Part shown: piece after piece, positions 7,301-15,607 of the stretch
Numbering within the stretch: position 1 is the first letter of the stretch
Layout: each line of letters opens with the position of its first letter
Assembly: GCA_947588995.1 (NCBI GenBank)
Contig: CANPZI010000023.1
Span: 1 to 42,798, forward strand
Source of the DNA: an uncultured Lachnospiraceae bacterium
GTDB lineage: Bacteria > Bacillota > Clostridia > Lachnospirales > Lachnospiraceae
Reading direction: 5' to 3'
Length of the DNA: 42,798 nt
Translations under genes and position numbers: made by a program
The notes under the pieces: generated by a model
The model's input: the letters and a program-made list of their open reading frames with translations, nothing else
Told to the model about the DNA's origin: nothing
The model's database searches: none

Positions 7301-9148
7301 CTATTCCGAAACGTTATATTCGTACCCCTGCCAGAACGACGGCACAACCCAGACCTCTCTGTTGGCAAAGCCCGCATTCTGCACCGCAGCGTCATCCGCC
7401 CCTCCGTCCGCGTCATGGTCCGGCTCATCTGTCTCCGGGTTCTCCTGCCTCTCATAAGCCCAGTTCCCCTCCGTCACATAAGCCTCCGTCGCGCCGTCAA
7501 AATTCGCGTCGTAGGCGGGAATGCGTACCTGACTGCCGTCCGCAAAGGTATAGACCACAACCGTCTCTCCGTCCGAGCTGCGGTAAGCCAGCGTACTCTC
7601 TCCTCCCGTCAGGTTCAGGATCCACGGCACTGCCGTCTGCGGCTCTCTGTAGGGCGCATTGCGGTCCTCCCCGCCCGCCTCCGCATCATATGCTGCCTGC
7701 TCATTGATCGCATCCACGAAACCCCGCCCCGCATAATCCGTGAAACGATATCCGCCGCTGTCAGGGTCATAGTAGGCCTCCCTGAACTGTTCCGCCGAGG
7801 AAATGCTGTCCAGCCATGTCAGCTCACTGTCCGCCGCCCGCCAGCCCTCCGCCGTCTCCCGCAGGGTAAGCCGCTCTTTCCACACGGCGATATGCGGGTC
7901 GGAAGTCCACGCATAGTACCAGATTTCCGCCTGCACGCTGTCCTCACCAGCCGCGTCCCCGATCAGGAAACGGTACTCATCCGGCCACGGGCTGGAAAAA
8001 CCGAACGTATACCCGTTTTCTGTCCGATCCAGTTCCACGATATTGGCATCCGCCGCCATCTCGTCGGTATACAGATTCACCAGCGCATCCCCGTCTCTGC
8101 TGCAGAACGCCTCGGCATAGGCTTTGACAAAGCTTTCCTGCTGCTCTGCCGTCTCGTCTCTTCGCCGCGGATTCACGGCCAGTCCCGCTATGACCGCGCA
8201 GGCGAAAAGTGACACAACTGTCACCGTAATGGCGGTCCTTTTTTTATAATGTAAGAGATGTCTGATCCTGCCTTTTACCGCATTCTCCCCGAAAGCAGTC
8301 GGGCAGCCGCCTCTGTTCTTGTCCGCGCAGGAGAGGGATAAAAGCGTCTCGGCGTACTCTTTCCGCACTTCCTGTCCAAACTGCCCAAGCACCGCCTCAT
8401 CGCAGGACATCTCCATATCCGTCTCCGCCAGCTTGTACGCCAGCCAAACCAAGGGGTTGAACCAGTGCAGGCACGCCGCGCCCCACGCCAGCAGTTTCCA
8501 CAGATAGTCCCTGCGCGCAATGTGTACGCGCTCGTGTGCCAGCACAAGCTGCCGTTCTCTGTCTTCCATTCCCACGGGCAGATAGATACACGGTCTGAAA
8601 ACGCCAAACACAAGAGGCGTGCCAAGCCCCGCCACCTCATACACTGCCGCTTCTTTTTGCCCACCCGTGCAGACGACCGATACGCCCTGCAGCGCCCGGC
8701 GCAGACGCAGGGCCGCAGACAAACTGTACACGGCAAGCGCTGCCACTCCCGCCAGCCAGATCCGGCCACAGACCATAAACAGCCGCCGCACCGAAATGTT
8801 TTCACCCTGAACCGCGGTATATGGCGCTTCTCTGCCAGGCAAGTCAGCCGTCTGTCTTTCGCCGTTCTCCCTCTCCTCCGTACGGCTCTCCGCCGCCTGC
8901 CACAGAGCCGCTCCGCTCCCTCGGGTCTGCTCCCACGAAAGCCGACTGACGAACGGCTGCACGAGACTGTATGCGCCCGTGACAGATACCGGGCACAGCA
9001 GACGAAACAGCACGACACTCCACAGCAGATAGGACAATATCTTCGGCTGCCTGCGAAACAGAAGCCGCAGCAGGATGACAACCGCGATACAGTAGGACGC
9101 CGTGAGGCTCATGCTGCAGATTTTCATGAAAATCAGACTGACGCTCAT
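7301..9148 (-). CDS. BlaR1/MecR1-type M56 membrane metalloprotease with unusual C-terminal domain
   Basis: The 615-residue protein belongs to the M56 antirepressor family that cleaves, or triggers cleavage of, BlaI-type repressors. N-terminal membrane segments lie near 12-32 and 38-58, and another near 128-145. The zinc protease signature LAHERVHI (H205, E206, H209) is followed by LHWFNPLVWLAY and the third-ligand region EMSCDEAVL (about 246-254). A further membrane segment lies near 308-327. The extracytoplasmic C-terminus (about 335-615) is not a penicillin-binding sensor: no SxxK/SxN/KTG set is visible. It begins with an NTF2-like stretch (FVKAYAEAFCSRDGDALVNLY) and ends with acidic and aromatic-rich sequence. 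The ATG overlaps the stop of the repressor gene (ATGA), so translation is coupled. Confidence 0.9.
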   Translation of the reverse strand: MSVSLIFMKICSMSLTASYCIAVVILLRLLFRRQPKILSYLLWSVVLFRLLCPVSVTGAYSLVQPFVSRLSWEQTRGSGAALWQAAESRTEERENGERQTADLPGREAPYTAVQGENISVRRLFMVCGRIWLAGVAALAVYSLSAALRLRRALQGVSVVCTGGQKEAAVYEVAGLGTPLVFGVFRPCIYLPVGMEDRERQLVLAHERVHIARRDYLWKLLAWGAACLHWFNPLVWLAYKLAETDMEMSCDEAVLGQFGQEVRKEYAETLLSLSCADKNRGGCPTAFGENAVKGRIRHLLHYKKRTAITVTVVSLFACAVIAGLAVNPRRRDETAEQQESFVKAYAEAFCSRDGDALVNLYTDEMAADANIVELDRTENGYTFGFSSPWPDEYRFLIGDAAGEDSVQAEIWYYAWTSDPHIAVWKERLTLRETAEGWRAADSELTWLDSISSAEQFREAYYDPDSGGYRFTDYAGRGFVDAINEQAAYDAEAGGEDRNAPYREPQTAVPWILNLTGGESTLAYRSSDGETVVVYTFADGSQVRIPAYDANFDGATEAYVTEGNWAYERQENPETDEPDHDADGGADDAAVQNAGFANREVWVVPSFWQGYEYNVSE

Positions 9149-9519
9149 GGCTGTTCCTCCTCCGTAAAGCTGTCTATCATCTCCTTGATCTCCGCCGCCT
9201 GCTTCGGCGTCAGCTTTCTGCCGCCCATAAAAGCCGCCAGAAAACGCGGAATCGAGCCGCCGAAAGAATCCTCCACGAACTCCCTGCCCTTGTGGCCGTA
9301 AAACTCTTCCCGCGTCATCAGGGAAGTCACCGTCGCGTTCTCATTTCGGAAAATTCCTCTGTCGCACAGCTTCTTTAACACCGTGTAGGTAGTCGATTTC
9401 TTCCAGTCAAATTCTCTCTCGCACAGTTTCACCAGCTCCGGCGAGGCGATCGGTTCCCTCTCCCAGATCAGATCTGCGAAACGTGCTTCCAGCTTAGCCA
9501 GTTTGTACTCTTTCATCAT
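9145..9519 (-). CDS. BlaI/MecI/CopY-family transcriptional repressor
   Basis: The 124-residue winged-helix repressor contains MMKEYKLAKLEARFADLIWE, the recognition-helix region DWKKSTTYTVLKKLCDRGIF, and a C-terminal dimerisation helix with FLAAFMGGRKLTPKQAAEIKEMID. The start at 9519 (or 9516, adjacent ATG codons) is preferred: the longer open frame begins inside the operator DNA, and AAAGGGG is 11-14 nt upstream. Its stop overlaps the start of the M56 protease gene, the usual partner. Three dyads in the leader (9580-9669) are its likely binding sites, so it probably represses its own operon until the M56 protein is activated. Confidence 0.93.
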   Translation of the reverse strand: MMKEYKLAKLEARFADLIWEREPIASPELVKLCEREFDWKKSTTYTVLKKLCDRGIFRNENATVTSLMTREEFYGHKGREFVEDSFGGSIPRFLAAFMGGRKLTPKQAAEIKEMIDSFTEEEQP

Positions 9520-9579
9520 TTCATCATGGTCCCCTTTCCGATAGTCTTTTTGCTTGGCAGCCGACACGCCGTCACTTTG

Positions 9580-9596
9580 GTCTATTTCCAATAGAC
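9580..9596. promoter_or_regulatory. Operator O1 of the BlaI-type repressor
   Basis: GTCTATTTCCAATAGAC is a near-perfect dyad with 7-bp arms around TCC. It lies in the 5' untranslated leader of the repressor gene. Its half-site GTCTAT matches O2 and O3. Its centre is 33 bp from O2. Confidence 0.75.
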
Positions 9597-9612
9597 TTCC
9601 GTACTGCATGTA

Positions 9613-9629
9613 GTCTATCATCGATAGAC
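9613..9629. promoter_or_regulatory. Operator O2 of the BlaI-type repressor
   Basis: GTCTATCATCGATAGAC has 7-bp perfect arms around ATC. Together with O1 and O3 it forms an evenly spaced set (centres at about 9588, 9621 and 9655), which places bound dimers on roughly the same DNA face. Confidence 0.82.
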
Positions 9630-9640
9630 CGTTATGTCAC

Positions 9641-9669
9641 TATGCAGTCTATCATGGATAGACTGCATA
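9641..9669. promoter_or_regulatory. Operator O3 of the BlaI-type repressor, within the promoter
   Basis: A perfect 13-bp inverted repeat around ATG has the core GTCTATCATGGATAGAC (9647-9663). It is the longest of the three dyads. It fills the spacer and overlaps the -10 of the promoter described at 9646-9675, so a bound repressor would block RNA polymerase directly. Confidence 0.85.
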
Positions 9670-9675
9670 TGTCAA
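9646..9675 (-). promoter_or_regulatory. Promoter of the blaI-blaR1 operon
   Basis: On the minus strand there is a consensus -35 TTGACA (9670-9675), an 18-nt spacer, and -10 TAGACT (9646-9651) preceded by TGA (extended -10). Operator O3 covers the spacer. The weak -10 with a perfect -35 suits a tightly repressed promoter. Confidence 0.7.
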
Positions 9676-9746
9676 GCAAAAAGATAATTTACAATGATAA
9701 AAATGGGGTATTGTTTCACTCTGACAAGATAAAATCTTCTGATTTC

Positions 9747-11048
9747 TCAATACACTTTCTTGTCTAACCCCATCCGCACAATGATCTCCTGGATCTTGCG
9801 GTAGACGAGCTCCTCGTCCACGGTCAGCATCTTCCTGTGCTCCATCGTCACCCTGCCGTCGATGATGACCGTATCCACCTCCGACCCGTTGGCGGAGTAG
9901 GAGAGAGCCGCGATCAGGTTGTTCCTGGGCGTGAGGGAGGGAGTGTTCAGGTCGAGAATCGCCAGATCAGCTTTCTTGCCGACCTCGATGCTGCCGATCT
10001 CCCGCTCCATACCGAGCGCCCGGGCGCCGTTGATCGTGGCGATACGGAAGCCCTCTTTCGCGCTGACACACTGGGGCGTTCTGCCCGTTCCCTTGTGGAT
10101 CAGGGTGAGCAGGCTCAGTTCATGAAACATATTGAGACAGTTGTTGCTGGCCGCGCCGTCCGTGCCGAGGCAGACATTGATGCCCTTTTCCAGCATCCTG
10201 CCCACAGGCGCGAAACCGTTGCCGAGCTTCATATTGCTGGCGGGATTGGTCACCACGCTGACATTCTTCCGCTTCAGGATATCCATGTCCGCCTCGTCGA
10301 TCTGCACGCAGTGTGCCGCCACCGCAGGCACATCAAAAAGTCCGCATCTGTCCGCCAGTTCAATCGGGCTGCAGCCGTACTTCTCGCGGATCTGCCCGAT
10401 CTCGCTCTCGCTCTCCGACAAGTGCATATGGATGCCCATGCCGTTCTTTTTCGCCTCGGCTGCGACAATCTTAAGATAGGCCTCATCACAGGTGTAGGGT
10501 GCGTGCGGGCCGAGGACAAAGGAAAGCCTGTCGCAGTCTTTCGCCGCATCCCGCTCCTCATAGGCCTGCTTAAGCCGCATCTGTCCGCCTTCGTCATCGC
10601 CGTTTCCCACCAGCCCTCTGCTGATCACCGCGCGCATGCCCGTCTCTTTGACGGCTCTGGTAGTCTGGTGAATGTTCATCTGCATATCGTTAAAACAGGT
10701 CGTGCCGCTCTTCATCATCTCGATGATCGCGAGATTCGCGCCCCAGTAGGTATCCTCATCTGTCATCTGCTGCTCGATCGGGTCAATCGTTCCGAACAGC
10801 CAGTCCATAAAAGAGAGGTCATCCGCCACGTTGCGCATGAAAGACATGTAAGAGTGGGTGTGGCAGTTGACAAGCCCCGGTATCACCAGCCTGTCCGTGC
10901 CGTCGATCACCTTCTCTTCGATGAAGCCGTCAGGTTTTGAGCCGATTCCCGCAATCCTGTCTTTCTCGATATAGATATCCGTCTCCCGCACTGCGTCCTC
11001 CGCTCCCTGCGGCAGAATTGCCAGCGTATTTTTAATGATGATGCCCAT
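9747..11048 (-). CDS. mtaD: 5'-methylthioadenosine/S-adenosylhomocysteine deaminase-type amidohydrolase
   Basis: The 433-residue cytoplasmic metal-dependent amidohydrolase belongs to the SsnA/MtaD/TrzN branch. It probably deaminates S-adenosylhomocysteine, methylthioadenosine or related adenosines to the inosyl forms. Metal ligands are visible as NCHTHSYMS (H63, H65), MHLSESESE, AAHCVQIDEAD and LGTDGAASNN. The C-terminal ADLAILDLNTPSLTP is also typical. Substrate assignment within the family by eye is uncertain: guanine or chlorohydrolase-type activities share the same motifs. AAAGGAG lies 7-8 nt upstream of the ATG. The gene follows the adaptor gene by 91 nt, with a possible own -10 in that gap. 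Confidence 0.87.
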   Translation of the reverse strand: MGIIIKNTLAILPQGAEDAVRETDIYIEKDRIAGIGSKPDGFIEEKVIDGTDRLVIPGLVNCHTHSYMSFMRNVADDLSFMDWLFGTIDPIEQQMTDEDTYWGANLAIIEMMKSGTTCFNDMQMNIHQTTRAVKETGMRAVISRGLVGNGDDEGGQMRLKQAYEERDAAKDCDRLSFVLGPHAPYTCDEAYLKIVAAEAKKNGMGIHMHLSESESEIGQIREKYGCSPIELADRCGLFDVPAVAAHCVQIDEADMDILKRKNVSVVTNPASNMKLGNGFAPVGRMLEKGINVCLGTDGAASNNCLNMFHELSLLTLIHKGTGRTPQCVSAKEGFRIATINGARALGMEREIGSIEVGKKADLAILDLNTPSLTPRNNLIAALSYSANGSEVDTVIIDGRVTMEHRKMLTVDEELVYRKIQEIIVRMGLDKKVY

Positions 11049-11091
11049 AATAATCTCCTTTCCGGCTTTTCCTTATCATTTTCATAATGAC

Positions 11092-11097
11092 ATTATA
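11092..11097 (-). promoter_or_regulatory. Candidate -10 box upstream of mtaD
   Basis: The minus strand shows a perfect TATAAT at 11092-11097, 44 nt upstream of the mtaD start. A matching -35 is poor (TTTTCT or TGCTTT at 17-20 nt), so this is only a candidate. Confidence 0.4.
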
Positions 11098-11139
11098 TAT
11101 CGTTCCGCCGGTTTAGAAAAGCATATTTTTGTCCTGCCC

Positions 11140-12510
11140 TCACTCCTCCTCCAGCCTGACCGCCGCGCCGTTTGCCAGCTCTTTCGTGGAGGAAGCGATC
11201 ACACGGCTGTCACTGTCCAGCGCAGCCTCCACCGCCACCCAGCTGTCGTTCTGATCCAGAATCTTCACATTGAGTTCCGAGGCATAGTACTCCTTGCCGA
11301 GTATGCCGTCCCGCTCTCTCGCCACATAGACATAGCTTCTGGCATTCACCGTGTGTACCGCCTCCGCCGGAAGACAGCAGGACTGCTTCTCTCCGCTCTC
11401 GGACAGACTCATCACACCCGACAGACCCGGCGTGCCGACGCCTTCCGGGAGATCCAGACAGACATCATAGCTTCCCGGGGCGGTATCACTCTCCGCCAGA
11501 TAATCGACCGTCGCATCTTTCTCCCTGCTGCCGTCCAGCTTCAGATTCACGGCATCCCCCTGACTCACGTATTTCTTCTGCTCCTGTGAGATCACCGCCC
11601 TAAAACGGCAGGGAACGGCATCGTCCGCCAGCAGCAGAACGGCGGAATCACTTGTCCGTCCGCCGACGCTGACACAGACATCCGTGACCAGCCCGCCCTG
11701 AGGCGTCCGAATCTCTCCTTCCTCATCCAAAAGTTCCTGATAACGCGCCAGTTCCGCCTGCATGGAGGCAAGCTCCAGACGGTTCACCTCCAGAGAGGCA
11801 TCCTCGTTATCCGGCGCGACGGCATCTTCCACATTCCTTCCCGCATCTTTCACCGCCTCATCCCGCTGCCACTTGGCATCCGCCTCCGCATAGGCGGCCT
11901 GCTGCAGGGCCTCCATAAGTCCCTCATCGACCTGTCCGCCCGCAATGGCTTCGTCAACGTCAACCGTGCCATCCCCTTCCGGCTGCGGATTCAGCTGCCT
12001 GCCAATCTCATCCTCGATCTTGCTGTACTCCTCGGCCGCACGTCCCACAAGCGTGTCCTCACGCCTTGCGATCTCGTCGTAATCCTCTCTGGCGCGCTGT
12101 TCTTCCAGTTCTTTCTTCTGTCTGGCCAGCTCTTGATTCTGCGCAATCGTGTCAATCTGGGCCTGCAGCTTGTCGATCTCCGTCTGTCTCTCCGCTATGA
12201 TATCCCGCAGATCATCCAGATCCACCGTCAGGATGAGATCGCCTTCCTCCACCCGATCGCCGGCCTGCACTGCCAGCCTGCCAACCCGCAGACCACTCAC
12301 CGCCGTCACGGGAATCTTGTCCCCCGCGACCACGATACCGTCCGCCTCCACAATATGCTCAATATACTTCTGCTCGGCTGTCACCGTGCTCACAATCGGC
12401 AGCTGCGAGCCGTACACACTTTTGGAAATCACCGTGCACAGCCACATCAACACGAGAAAGGCCGCAAACGCCGCCATGATCTTTTTCTTTCTCTTCTCTT
12501 CCACTCTCAT
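11140..12510 (-). CDS. HlyD/RND-type efflux adaptor protein
   Basis: The 456-residue protein has one N-terminal membrane anchor (about 11-31, AAFAAFLVLMWLCTVISKSV). A lipoyl/barrel-sandwich half follows (VEADGIVVAGDKIPVTAVSGLRVGRLAVQAGDRVEEGDLILTVD), then a long charged coiled coil (about 100-260) and the second barrel half with LVTDVCVSVGGRTSD. The layout is that of membrane fusion proteins that pair with an ABC or RND exporter. No such exporter is next to it; the neighbours upstream are sugar-type ABC permeases. The start at 12510 (MRVEEKRKKK) follows GGAGG at a short spacing. A GTG at 12534 would add eight residues and has no better SD, so the exact start is open. Confidence 0.85.
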   Translation of the reverse strand: MRVEEKRKKKIMAAFAAFLVLMWLCTVISKSVYGSQLPIVSTVTAEQKYIEHIVEADGIVVAGDKIPVTAVSGLRVGRLAVQAGDRVEEGDLILTVDLDDLRDIIAERQTEIDKLQAQIDTIAQNQELARQKKELEEQRAREDYDEIARREDTLVGRAAEEYSKIEDEIGRQLNPQPEGDGTVDVDEAIAGGQVDEGLMEALQQAAYAEADAKWQRDEAVKDAGRNVEDAVAPDNEDASLEVNRLELASMQAELARYQELLDEEGEIRTPQGGLVTDVCVSVGGRTSDSAVLLLADDAVPCRFRAVISQEQKKYVSQGDAVNLKLDGSREKDATVDYLAESDTAPGSYDVCLDLPEGVGTPGLSGVMSLSESGEKQSCCLPAEAVHTVNARSYVYVARERDGILGKEYYASELNVKILDQNDSWVAVEAALDSDSRVIASSTKELANGAAVRLEEE

Positions 12511-12586
12511 TTCCTCCGCTTTGCCTGCCAACACTCCGTCCGTGCGCGGCTGCCGCAGCCCGCCTCTGTCTGCGGCCTCCTGAACC

Positions 12587-13483
12587 CTACTCTTTCAATC
12601 CCGAAAACACAATCCCCTGCTCCAGATAATCCTGTCCCCAGACAAAGACAAATACCGCCGGAATCAGGGTGATCATCGACGCCGCGAACGCATTCCCCGC
12701 CTGCTGCCACGTAATCTCCGGCAAATACAAAGAGAGAGGCCACAGCGATTTATTCTCCAGAAAAGCCATCGGCTGCTCCATCATATTCCAGTATTCCAGA
12801 AAACCCAGCACCATAGCCGAAAGCAGTCCGCTCTTGCCAAGCGGCAGCCCGATCGAACAGAAAATTCGCCACTCCGATGCCCCGTCGATCCTCGCCGCCT
12901 CAAAGAGCTGTGCCGGAATCGCGCGGAATCCCCCGTAGGACAGGAACACCGGAAGCGTCGAGAATACCGCCGGCAGGATTACCGCCTGCGGGGTATCCAG
13001 CATATGCAGATCATGCAGCACCAGATAGCTGGAGAGCATCGTCACCTGAAAGGGAAGCAGCATCAGCACGATATAAAAAGCGAACAGCGTCCTGCTGCCC
13101 CGCGCCTGATATACGGCAAACGCCCACGCCGCCGGAACACCCACAATCAGCTGCCCGAACAGGATCAGTCCCACCAGCTTCACAGAATTCCAGAACAGAA
13201 CGAAGAACTGCGGCGTCATAAAGAGCAGTTTGCCGTAATGACCAAAAGTCGGATAGTCGGGCACAAGCTGCCAGTCCACAAACGCCTCCCCGCCTGCGAA
13301 AACCGGCGTAAGATGCCGCTGCAGTTCCCCGTCGCTCATCACAGAACCTGTCACCAGCAAAATAATCGGCAGACAGACTAAGAGCGTAGGCAGCAGAATC
13401 AAAAGCGCCGTGATGCCGTTCCTGAAAGCTTTTTTCCACGTAGTTAAGTTATGTAAACTTGTCTGTCTTTCCTTTTTCTCCAT
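12587..13483 (-). CDS. Carbohydrate ABC transporter permease, MalG type
   Basis: The 298-residue inner membrane permease has about six membrane segments (first near 21-43, last near 262-282). The EAA loop LFEAARIDGASEWRIFCSIGLPLGKSGL lies at about 190-217 and docks with an ATPase. GHYGKLLFMTPQFFVLFWNSV is typical of CUT1 MalG-like subunits, which form a heterodimer with the MalF-like subunit encoded just upstream. The ATG at 13483 has GGAG about 13 nt upstream, which is weak. A palindromic repeat lies in the 111-nt gap to the upstream permease gene. No solute-binding protein or ATPase gene lies nearby. Confidence 0.93.
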   Translation of the reverse strand: MEKKERQTSLHNLTTWKKAFRNGITALLILLPTLLVCLPIILLVTGSVMSDGELQRHLTPVFAGGEAFVDWQLVPDYPTFGHYGKLLFMTPQFFVLFWNSVKLVGLILFGQLIVGVPAAWAFAVYQARGSRTLFAFYIVLMLLPFQVTMLSSYLVLHDLHMLDTPQAVILPAVFSTLPVFLSYGGFRAIPAQLFEAARIDGASEWRIFCSIGLPLGKSGLLSAMVLGFLEYWNMMEQPMAFLENKSLWPLSLYLPEITWQQAGNAFAASMITLIPAVFVFVWGQDYLEQGIVFSGLKE

Positions 13484-13529
13484 ATATTAGGATATTCTCC
13501 ATTCCAAAGCCTTCTCGCCACAGGGGCAT

Positions 13530-13556
13530 GAAGTAAATTCCTGCGGAATGAACTTC
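13530..13556. repeat. Palindromic intergenic element, single copy
   Basis: GAAGTAAATTCC and GGAATGAACTTC form 12-bp arms with two mismatches around TGC. The sequence is a close relative of the units at 1847-1895 and 18731-18808. It lies between the two permease genes, so it would be transcribed as a hairpin within the operon mRNA and could affect the ratio of the two products. Confidence 0.85.
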
Positions 13557-13594
13557 GCCATCAGAGGTATTTGTGACACACCCGCCTCCGCTTC

Positions 13595-14482
13595 CTACAT
13601 CTCGCGCCTGTCCCAGAGCCGCTGCAGCAGCATAATCACCGCAAAGAGAAAGCCGCCCACACATACCGTGGCCGCCGCCATCTTGTCAAAATCCAGATTC
13701 ACGAACCAGTTGTTGAACAGGTGCTGCAGCAGATACATATCCTGTTCCGGATAAGCGCCCGCCACCAGATAAGCCTCCCGGTAAATCTTAAAAGAGTTGA
13801 GGAAAGAAAGAATCACGATGGTGTAGAGACTCCCTTTCAGATTCGGCAGCACAATCCTGAGGAAACACTGTCTCTCGGATGCCCCGTCCACCCGCGCCGC
13901 CTCCAGAAGCTCATTCGGAATTCCGAGGATGCCGGCCAGCCACAGAACAATGGTGTAGCCCGTGTTTTTCCAGATATAGCTGAACACCAGCACCCAAAAG
14001 GAGGCTCCCGTCCCCAGCCAGTCCGTGTGCACCTCGCCCCACAGACCGCTCCATGCCCCCAGTCTCGTCAGAAAAAGATTCAGTGCACCCTGTTTGCAGA
14101 ATGCGATCTTCCACACGACGACGATGGTCGCCGTCGGCATCGCCAGCGGAAACAGATACAAAGATTTGACAACGCCCGCGCTCTTCATCCTGCTGACCGG
14201 ATACGCGATCAGCAAACCAATCAGGACCAGCAGCGGTATGCAGACCAGCGTAAAGCGAAACGTATTCTTCACTGCCAGCCGAAACGCCTGATTGGAAAAG
14301 ACTGTGGCATAGTTGCCAAATCCCACAAAGCGCCCCGTCACCACCGTCCGGAAAGAACGGCCTGTCACATCGAGAAAGGGAAGCAGCACGAAAATGAGAA
14401 CGCCCGCAAATTCGGGCGCCGCAAAAAGAAAGAAAGCCCGCGTGTCCCTTCGCTGTTTCACGCCTGTGTTATGCTTAGCCAT
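13595..14482 (-). CDS. Carbohydrate ABC transporter permease, MalF type
   Basis: The 295-residue permease contains FFLFAAPEFAGVLIFVLLPFL as its first membrane segment, followed by VTGRFVGFGNYATVFSN and the EAA loop LLEAARVDGASERQCFLRIVLPNLKG. The pattern matches CUT1 (sugar) MalF-like subunits of about 290-300 residues. The ATG at 14482 (MAKHNTG) is preferred: GGGAGGG is 5 nt upstream, while the upstream in-frame ATG at 14515 gives an Arg-rich extension without an SD. The partner permease follows on the same strand. Usually a solute-binding protein gene precedes this pair, but here the preceding gene is ribU, 147 nt away, so the system lacks its binding protein locally. Confidence 0.93.
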   Translation of the reverse strand: MAKHNTGVKQRRDTRAFFLFAAPEFAGVLIFVLLPFLDVTGRSFRTVVTGRFVGFGNYATVFSNQAFRLAVKNTFRFTLVCIPLLVLIGLLIAYPVSRMKSAGVVKSLYLFPLAMPTATIVVVWKIAFCKQGALNLFLTRLGAWSGLWGEVHTDWLGTGASFWVLVFSYIWKNTGYTIVLWLAGILGIPNELLEAARVDGASERQCFLRIVLPNLKGSLYTIVILSFLNSFKIYREAYLVAGAYPEQDMYLLQHLFNNWFVNLDFDKMAAATVCVGGFLFAVIMLLQRLWDRREM

Positions 14483-14559
14483 CCATACCCTCCCACGGAG
14501 GCCCCGCCGTCTCATGACGGCGAAGCGTCCCCTGCGGATTCACTCTACTCCTGACTTTC

Positions 14560-14565
14560 ATCATA
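14560..14565 (-). promoter_or_regulatory. Candidate extended -10 promoter for the permease operon
   Basis: The minus strand reads TGTTATGAT, an extended -10 (TATGAT at 14560-14565), 78 nt upstream of the MalF-type start. No good -35 is visible at 17 nt. It would give the permeases a transcript separate from ribU. Confidence 0.4.
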
Positions 14566-14628
14566 ACAGGACTTTCTCTAAAGAATCTCTAAATCTATCA
14601 ATATGTCATGTCTTGCGATCTCGCGCAC

Positions 14629-15399
14629 TCAGCTTTCCGCCTTGTCCACTGTACGCCGTCCTGCCGTAAGCTGCGCACTTTTTAAGATCGGGCTTAAAGG
14701 TTTGTAAATCAGCATAGTGACAACGGATGCCGCCACGCTCTTGATAATGTTGAAAGGCGCCACCGCAAAGCAGACAAAAGTCGTGACGCTGTGGATACTG
14801 CCGTTGATCTCCGCCCCCATGGCGATGATGGTTTCAAGCGGCATCCCAAACAGCGCCGAAAAAGCAGGCAGCAGATAAATGCCGTTGAAAGCCGTGCCGA
14901 ACACCGTCATGCACACACCGCCGGCCACGCAGGACAGCACCGCCGTCTTCTTGGTTTTGCGCAGCATATAGATGATCGACGCAGGCAGCACCAGACTGCA
15001 GCCGATCAAAAAATTGGCCAGATCGCCCACAAAAGCGGTGCTTGTTCCTTTGATCACCAACTTCAGCAAAATCTTGCAGAACTCGATCATCACACCGGCC
15101 ACAGGGCCAAAGGCAAACGCGCCGACCAGTGCCGGGATCTCGCTGAAATCCAGTTCATAGAACGAGGGCGCCAGAAAAGGAATCGGGAACTCAATCAGAT
15201 GCAGCACCAGCGCCACCGCCGAAAACAGTCCGATCATCGCAATCTTTCTGGTACTCAGGATACGCCCTCTGACGCCGTCCCGCTTATACACATACTTCTC
15301 CGCCGCATAGGCGATGAGAAACAGTCCTCCCGCCACAACCAGACACACCAGTACAAAAATCACGTTGTCTTTCATGCTCTGCCATAATCCGTTGCTCAT
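14629..15399 (-). CDS. ribU: Riboflavin ECF transporter S component RibU
   Basis: The 256-residue integral membrane protein has about six membrane segments and binds riboflavin as the substrate subunit of an energy-coupling-factor transporter. The ECF ATPases and T subunit are not in the window. Family marks are RKIAMIGLFSAVALVLHLIEFPIPF, FYELDFSEIPALVGAFAFGPVAG and LLKLVIKGTSTAFVGDLANFLIG. An extra N-terminal membrane segment (about 11-31) precedes the usual start. GGAGG lies 9 nt before the ATG. An FMN riboswitch with terminator stands directly upstream, which strongly supports flavin as the ligand. Confidence 0.95.
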   Translation of the reverse strand: MSNGLWQSMKDNVIFVLVCLVVAGGLFLIAYAAEKYVYKRDGVRGRILSTRKIAMIGLFSAVALVLHLIEFPIPFLAPSFYELDFSEIPALVGAFAFGPVAGVMIEFCKILLKLVIKGTSTAFVGDLANFLIGCSLVLPASIIYMLRKTKKTAVLSCVAGGVCMTVFGTAFNGIYLLPAFSALFGMPLETIIAMGAEINGSIHSVTTFVCFAVAPFNIIKSVAASVVTMLIYKPLSPILKSAQLTAGRRTVDKAES

Positions 15400-15521
15400 G
15401 TTATTTTTCCTCCATTCCGAAGCGCATATACCACATCACACAGCCGCTGCCTTGCGGTCTGTCCCGCAGCATGATATACCGCTCCTGTCATAATATTGTC
15501 GGAAAAAGTCCCCGAACGCAT

Positions 15522-15550
15522 CAAAATACCCCGAAACATCGTTTCGGGGT
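15522..15550 (-). terminator. Intrinsic terminator of the FMN riboswitch
   Basis: On the minus strand a perfect 10-bp stem ACCCCGAAAC/GTTTCGGGGT with a 3-nt loop is followed by TATTTTGA. It lies between the FMN aptamer and ribU. It is the likely off-state structure when FMN is bound, which would stop transcription before ribU. Confidence 0.82.
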
Positions 15551-15607
15551 TTTCTTTCCTGCCAAAGAAACAGATTCCCTATGCCGCGCATACGAAATAC
15601 TGCCGTT

